The notes under the pieces were generated by a model. That model did no database searches. It saw only the letters and a program-made list of their open reading frames with translations, and had not been told where the DNA came from. Positions 29,692 to 32,041 of a DNA stretch of 32,041 nt are shown in pieces; position 1 is the stretch's first letter; every line of letters starts with the position of its first letter. This DNA comes from Pseudomonadota bacterium. GTDB taxonomy: Bacteria > Pseudomonadota > Alphaproteobacteria > JAKJEU01. The DNA lies in contig JAKJEU010000002.1 in the NCBI GenBank assembly GCA_022705265.1, positions 1 to 32,041 of the forward strand. The letters run 5' to 3'. A program made the translations under genes and the position numbers.

Positions 29692-31068
29692 ATGTCATCT
29701 GTTGAATTAACACACATGGGATCTCAAAAAATCCCAAAATTACTTATGCAATTTGCAATCCCTATTGTCATTGGAATGCTTGCAAACGCCATGTATAACC
29801 TTGTTGACAGGGCTTTTATCGGTAATTTCATAAATAAACAAGCCTTAACCGCGGCAACCGTTTATCACCCGTATTTTATGCTTACCATTGCTTTTTCATG
29901 CATGGTGGGTTCTGGTTCTACTGCTTATGTTTCTTCGTCTTTTGGATCAAAAGATTATCCCCTTGCCCAACGAATTTTTACAAATGCAATTACCTTGGTT
30001 TTGGTTTTTATGTTACCTCTTACCTTGGTTGGAATGCTTTTTGCACCAACCATTTTAAAAGCAAGTGGGGCAAGCCATGAAATTTTACCCTTGGCATTAG
30101 AATATTTTTATGTCATGGCTTTGGGTGCTCCTTTTGGAGGGCTTGCCTTTGTTTTATCTTGCTTAATTCGAAGCGAAAACCACCCAAAATGTGCCTTAAA
30201 AGTTACTTTGGTGGGCGCTTGTTTAAATGTAGTGTTAGACGCTTTGTTCATTATTGTTTTTAAAATGGGAATTTTTGGCGCTGGTCTTGCCACCGCAATT
30301 TCTCAGGTCGTATCTCTTATTTATGCTATTTCTTTTTATTATCGCAAGGAAAGTGTACTTAAACTTAAAGGTGTTCATCTTATTCCTGAAAAAATGATTG
30401 CTAAAAAAGTCATTTCCATTGGCATAAGTTCAAGCATTGTTATTTTGTCTTTTGGACTTTTCAGCCTTTTGATGAACAAAACTCTTTACCAATATGGTGG
30501 AGACGATGCAATCGCGGTCATGGGAATTTTGATGACTTTGGATTCGTTATTATTCCTTCCAATAATTGGTATTTGTGATGGGGCTCAACCAATTTTTGGT
30601 TACAATTACGGAGCGAAAAATTTCAAAAGAATCTATGAAACTTTGAAATTTGGAACTTTGATAACCTTTCTTTACGCTTGCATAAGCTTTGTTATAGTTT
30701 TTACCCTTTCAAAATATTTAATCGCAATTTTCACAAACAGCGAAGAAATAATAAAAGAAGGTGCAAAGGCATTAAGATTTTCTTATTCAGCCGTTTTTTT
30801 TGCAGGTTTTGGAATTATAATGTCCTCACTTTTCCAAGCCTTGCAAAGAGTCAAATATTGTATTTTCTTAGGTCTTGCAAGGACCTTATTAATATTCATA
30901 CCTTTGATTTATATTTTGCCTCCGTTAATGGGGCTTAACGGTGCTTGGCTTTGCCTTCCTGCTATTGATTTTTCGGGTTCTTTATTCGGCGCCATCTTTT
31001 TTTATTTCGAAAGAAAGCGCCTTAACAAAGAAGAAGAAGCCTTATCCTTGCTTCAATCTGAATCTTAA
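29692..31068 (+). CDS. MATE-family efflux transporter
   Basis: A 458-aa membrane protein with about 12 hydrophobic helices in two six-helix halves. The start LLMQFAIPIVIGMLANAMYN then LVDRAFIGNFINKQAL, with the second-half sequence DSLLFLPIIGICDGAQPIFG and YNYGAKNFKRIYE, is typical of the MepA-like MATE branch. MATE proteins expel cationic compounds in exchange for Na+ or H+. The ATG is 6 nt after the atpG stop, so it may share the ATPase transcript, although the ribosome-binding site is weak (AAAGAAA only). Its 3' end overlaps the convergent gene by 27 nt. Substrate and coupling ion cannot be read. Confidence 0.9.
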   Translation: MSSVELTHMGSQKIPKLLMQFAIPIVIGMLANAMYNLVDRAFIGNFINKQALTAATVYHPYFMLTIAFSCMVGSGSTAYVSSSFGSKDYPLAQRIFTNAITLVLVFMLPLTLVGMLFAPTILKASGASHEILPLALEYFYVMALGAPFGGLAFVLSCLIRSENHPKCALKVTLVGACLNVVLDALFIIVFKMGIFGAGLATAISQVVSLIYAISFYYRKESVLKLKGVHLIPEKMIAKKVISIGISSSIVILSFGLFSLLMNKTLYQYGGDDAIAVMGILMTLDSLLFLPIIGICDGAQPIFGYNYGAKNFKRIYETLKFGTLITFLYACISFVIVFTLSKYLIAIFTNSEEIIKEGAKALRFSYSAVFFAGFGIIMSSLFQALQRVKYCIFLGLARTLLIFIPLIYILPPLMGLNGAWLCLPAIDFSGSLFGAIFFYFERKRLNKEEEALSLLQSES

Positions 31069-32041
31069 TTTTATGGCTTTATAGATGCTGGAATAATCAT
31101 CGGTGAAATATTTAATTTCATCATTTTGTTTCAATTCTTTAAAGCCATATTTTTCTTTGAAATTAGTCAAATCAGCCTTTGATAAAACCACCCATTTCGA
31201 TGAAAATGTTTTCTGTAAACTCTCGTTTTCTCCACCTTCTGCAACCAAAGCTTTTATTCCTGTGCCTTTTATTGCCTTATCAATTACTCCTTCAAGGTCA
31301 ATATAAAGATTGCTTATATGAAATAACATTAAACCATCTTCTTTTAATTTTGAAAGATATACTAAAAACGCCTCTCTGGTCAAAAGATGGGAAGGTATGG
31401 CATCAGAGCTGAATGCGTCAATTATAATTGCATCATATTTTTTATCTTGGTTAGCAAGCATTACTCTTCCATCACCAATTATTATTTTTGCATCTTTCTT
31501 ACAATCCCTCATAAACGGAAAAACATTCTTTTCGGTGCTAAGCTTTACAATTTCCTCGTCAATTTCATATATATCAAGAGATTGAGTGTCCTTGAAATAA
31601 CATAAAGAAGCACCAGCACCAAGCCCAATTAAAGCAAAATCCCAATTTTTATTATTAACTTCTGTTTCTTTGAAAAAAGAACCTAGGGGGCTTTCTTCGC
31701 TATAATAACCTATTTTACTTAATGGCGAATTCATATCCATAAATCCATGAAAAATATTACCATGTCTTAACATTTTAAAATAAGAATTATCGTTTTTTTC
31801 CAACAAAACTTGATATGTTCCATAAAAATTACGACCTTTAAGTTCTAATTCGTATTTGCTTTTTTTAATAAAAAGATTTGCTGAAATTAAGCAACCTGAA
31901 AATAATATAAACAAAAGAGGGATATTTTTCTTAAAAAACACAAAAGCATAGCCAAATATAAGCCAAAAAATAAAGAAATAAGCATCTAATTGATTTTCTT
32001 TGCTCACAAATCTTATCGAAACCATACAAATTAAGATTATA
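31042..32041 (-). CDS. Membrane-anchored spermidine-synthase-like methyltransferase (cut at right edge)
   Basis: A Rossmann-fold protein of the spermidine synthase superfamily with an N-terminal membrane part, cut by the window end. The open frame continues upstream of the ATG at 32023-32025 (codons for ...IILIC), so that ATG is probably internal. Two hydrophobic segments (YFFIFWLIFGYAFVFF and PLLFILFSGCLISANLFI) precede the catalytic domain. FALIGLGAGASLCYFKD is motif I; IDIYEID-type acidic end (LDIYEIDEEIVKL) is motif II; AIIIDAFSSDAIPSHLLTRE and FLVYLSKLKEDGLMLFHISN are the superfamily's later blocks. Polyamine synthesis is not certain: many such fused proteins have no known reaction. Convergent overlap with the MATE gene at 31042-31068. 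Confidence 0.83.
   Translation of the reverse strand, partial: IILICMVSIRFVSKENQLDAYFFIFWLIFGYAFVFFKKNIPLLFILFSGCLISANLFIKKSKYELELKGRNFYGTYQVLLEKNDNSYFKMLRHGNIFHGFMDMNSPLSKIGYYSEESPLGSFFKETEVNNKNWDFALIGLGAGASLCYFKDTQSLDIYEIDEEIVKLSTEKNVFPFMRDCKKDAKIIIGDGRVMLANQDKKYDAIIIDAFSSDAIPSHLLTREAFLVYLSKLKEDGLMLFHISNLYIDLEGVIDKAIKGTGIKALVAEGGENESLQKTFSSKWVVLSKADLTNFKEKYGFKELKQNDEIKYFTDDYSSIYKAIKLRFRLKQG

Noticed and set aside
1..32041. tRNA or rRNA genes, CRISPR arrays, insertion sequences, prophage
   Set aside because: Reading the gaps on both strands showed no T-loop-like tRNA pattern, no regularly spaced repeats, no transposase or integrase and no phage genes; the gaps are nearly all shorter than 270 bp.

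Overview
The window is AT-rich and densely coded, and reads as a chromosomal segment of a low-GC alphaproteobacterium. The evidence is gene order: bamE facing DUF177-rpmF-plsX-fabH-ihfA-merR, and rodZ-ispG-hisS-prfA-prmC, are both arrangements I associate with Alphaproteobacteria. Lipid A modification, BamE and IHF indicate a Gram-negative cell. I see no tRNA, rRNA, CRISPR array, insertion sequence or phage gene. Genus cannot be read from the sequence alone.

Layout. 1-571 (minus): the 5' end of tyrS, running off the left edge, behind a leader that encodes a short peptide with four consecutive Tyr codons, an antiterminator-like stem and an intrinsic terminator. 572-4118 (minus): a probable operon of a Nudix hydrolase, DgkA, an EptA-type phosphoethanolamine transferase, a small hypothetical protein and a GNAT acetyltransferase. 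4167-8176 (minus): DUF177, rpmF, plsX, fabH, ihfA, a MerR-family gene and an L,D-transpeptidase, closed by a terminator. 8224-12591: bamE, a divergent pair of RNA methyltransferase genes, a secreted FliL-like protein, xseA and an M23 peptidase. 12588-15190 (minus): two paralogous small proteins of unknown function plus a third small ORF, rpsU with its terminator, and an unknown gene split by a frameshift. 15237-20360 (minus): rodZ, ispG, hisS, prfA, prmC. 20570-22845 (plus): lysC and an NMO/FabK-family flavoprotein, closed by a strong hairpin. 22996-31068 (plus): a complete nine-gene N-type ATPase operon (atpD-C-Q-R-B-E-F-A-G) followed 6 nt later by a MATE transporter. 31042-32041 (minus): a truncated membrane-anchored spermidine-synthase-like gene.

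How the genes work together. The left half mixes envelope and lipid functions: EptA releases diacylglycerol that DgkA can rephosphorylate, and PlsX and FabH start phospholipid and fatty acid synthesis. PrfA and PrmC are enzyme and substrate (PrmC methylates the GGQ glutamine of RF1). The N-ATPase is an ion-translocating ATPase without a separate delta gene; its b subunit carries a delta-like C-terminal half, and its c subunit has carboxylates in both helices. The MATE transporter behind it may use the ion gradient it makes.

The most interesting element is the tyrS leader (about 341-511, minus strand). It has the parts of a ribosome-mediated attenuator tuned to charged tRNA-Tyr, built with an unusual interlocked (pseudoknot-like) topology. 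I know of no described tyrosine leader peptide upstream of tyrS in Alphaproteobacteria, but I could not search for one.
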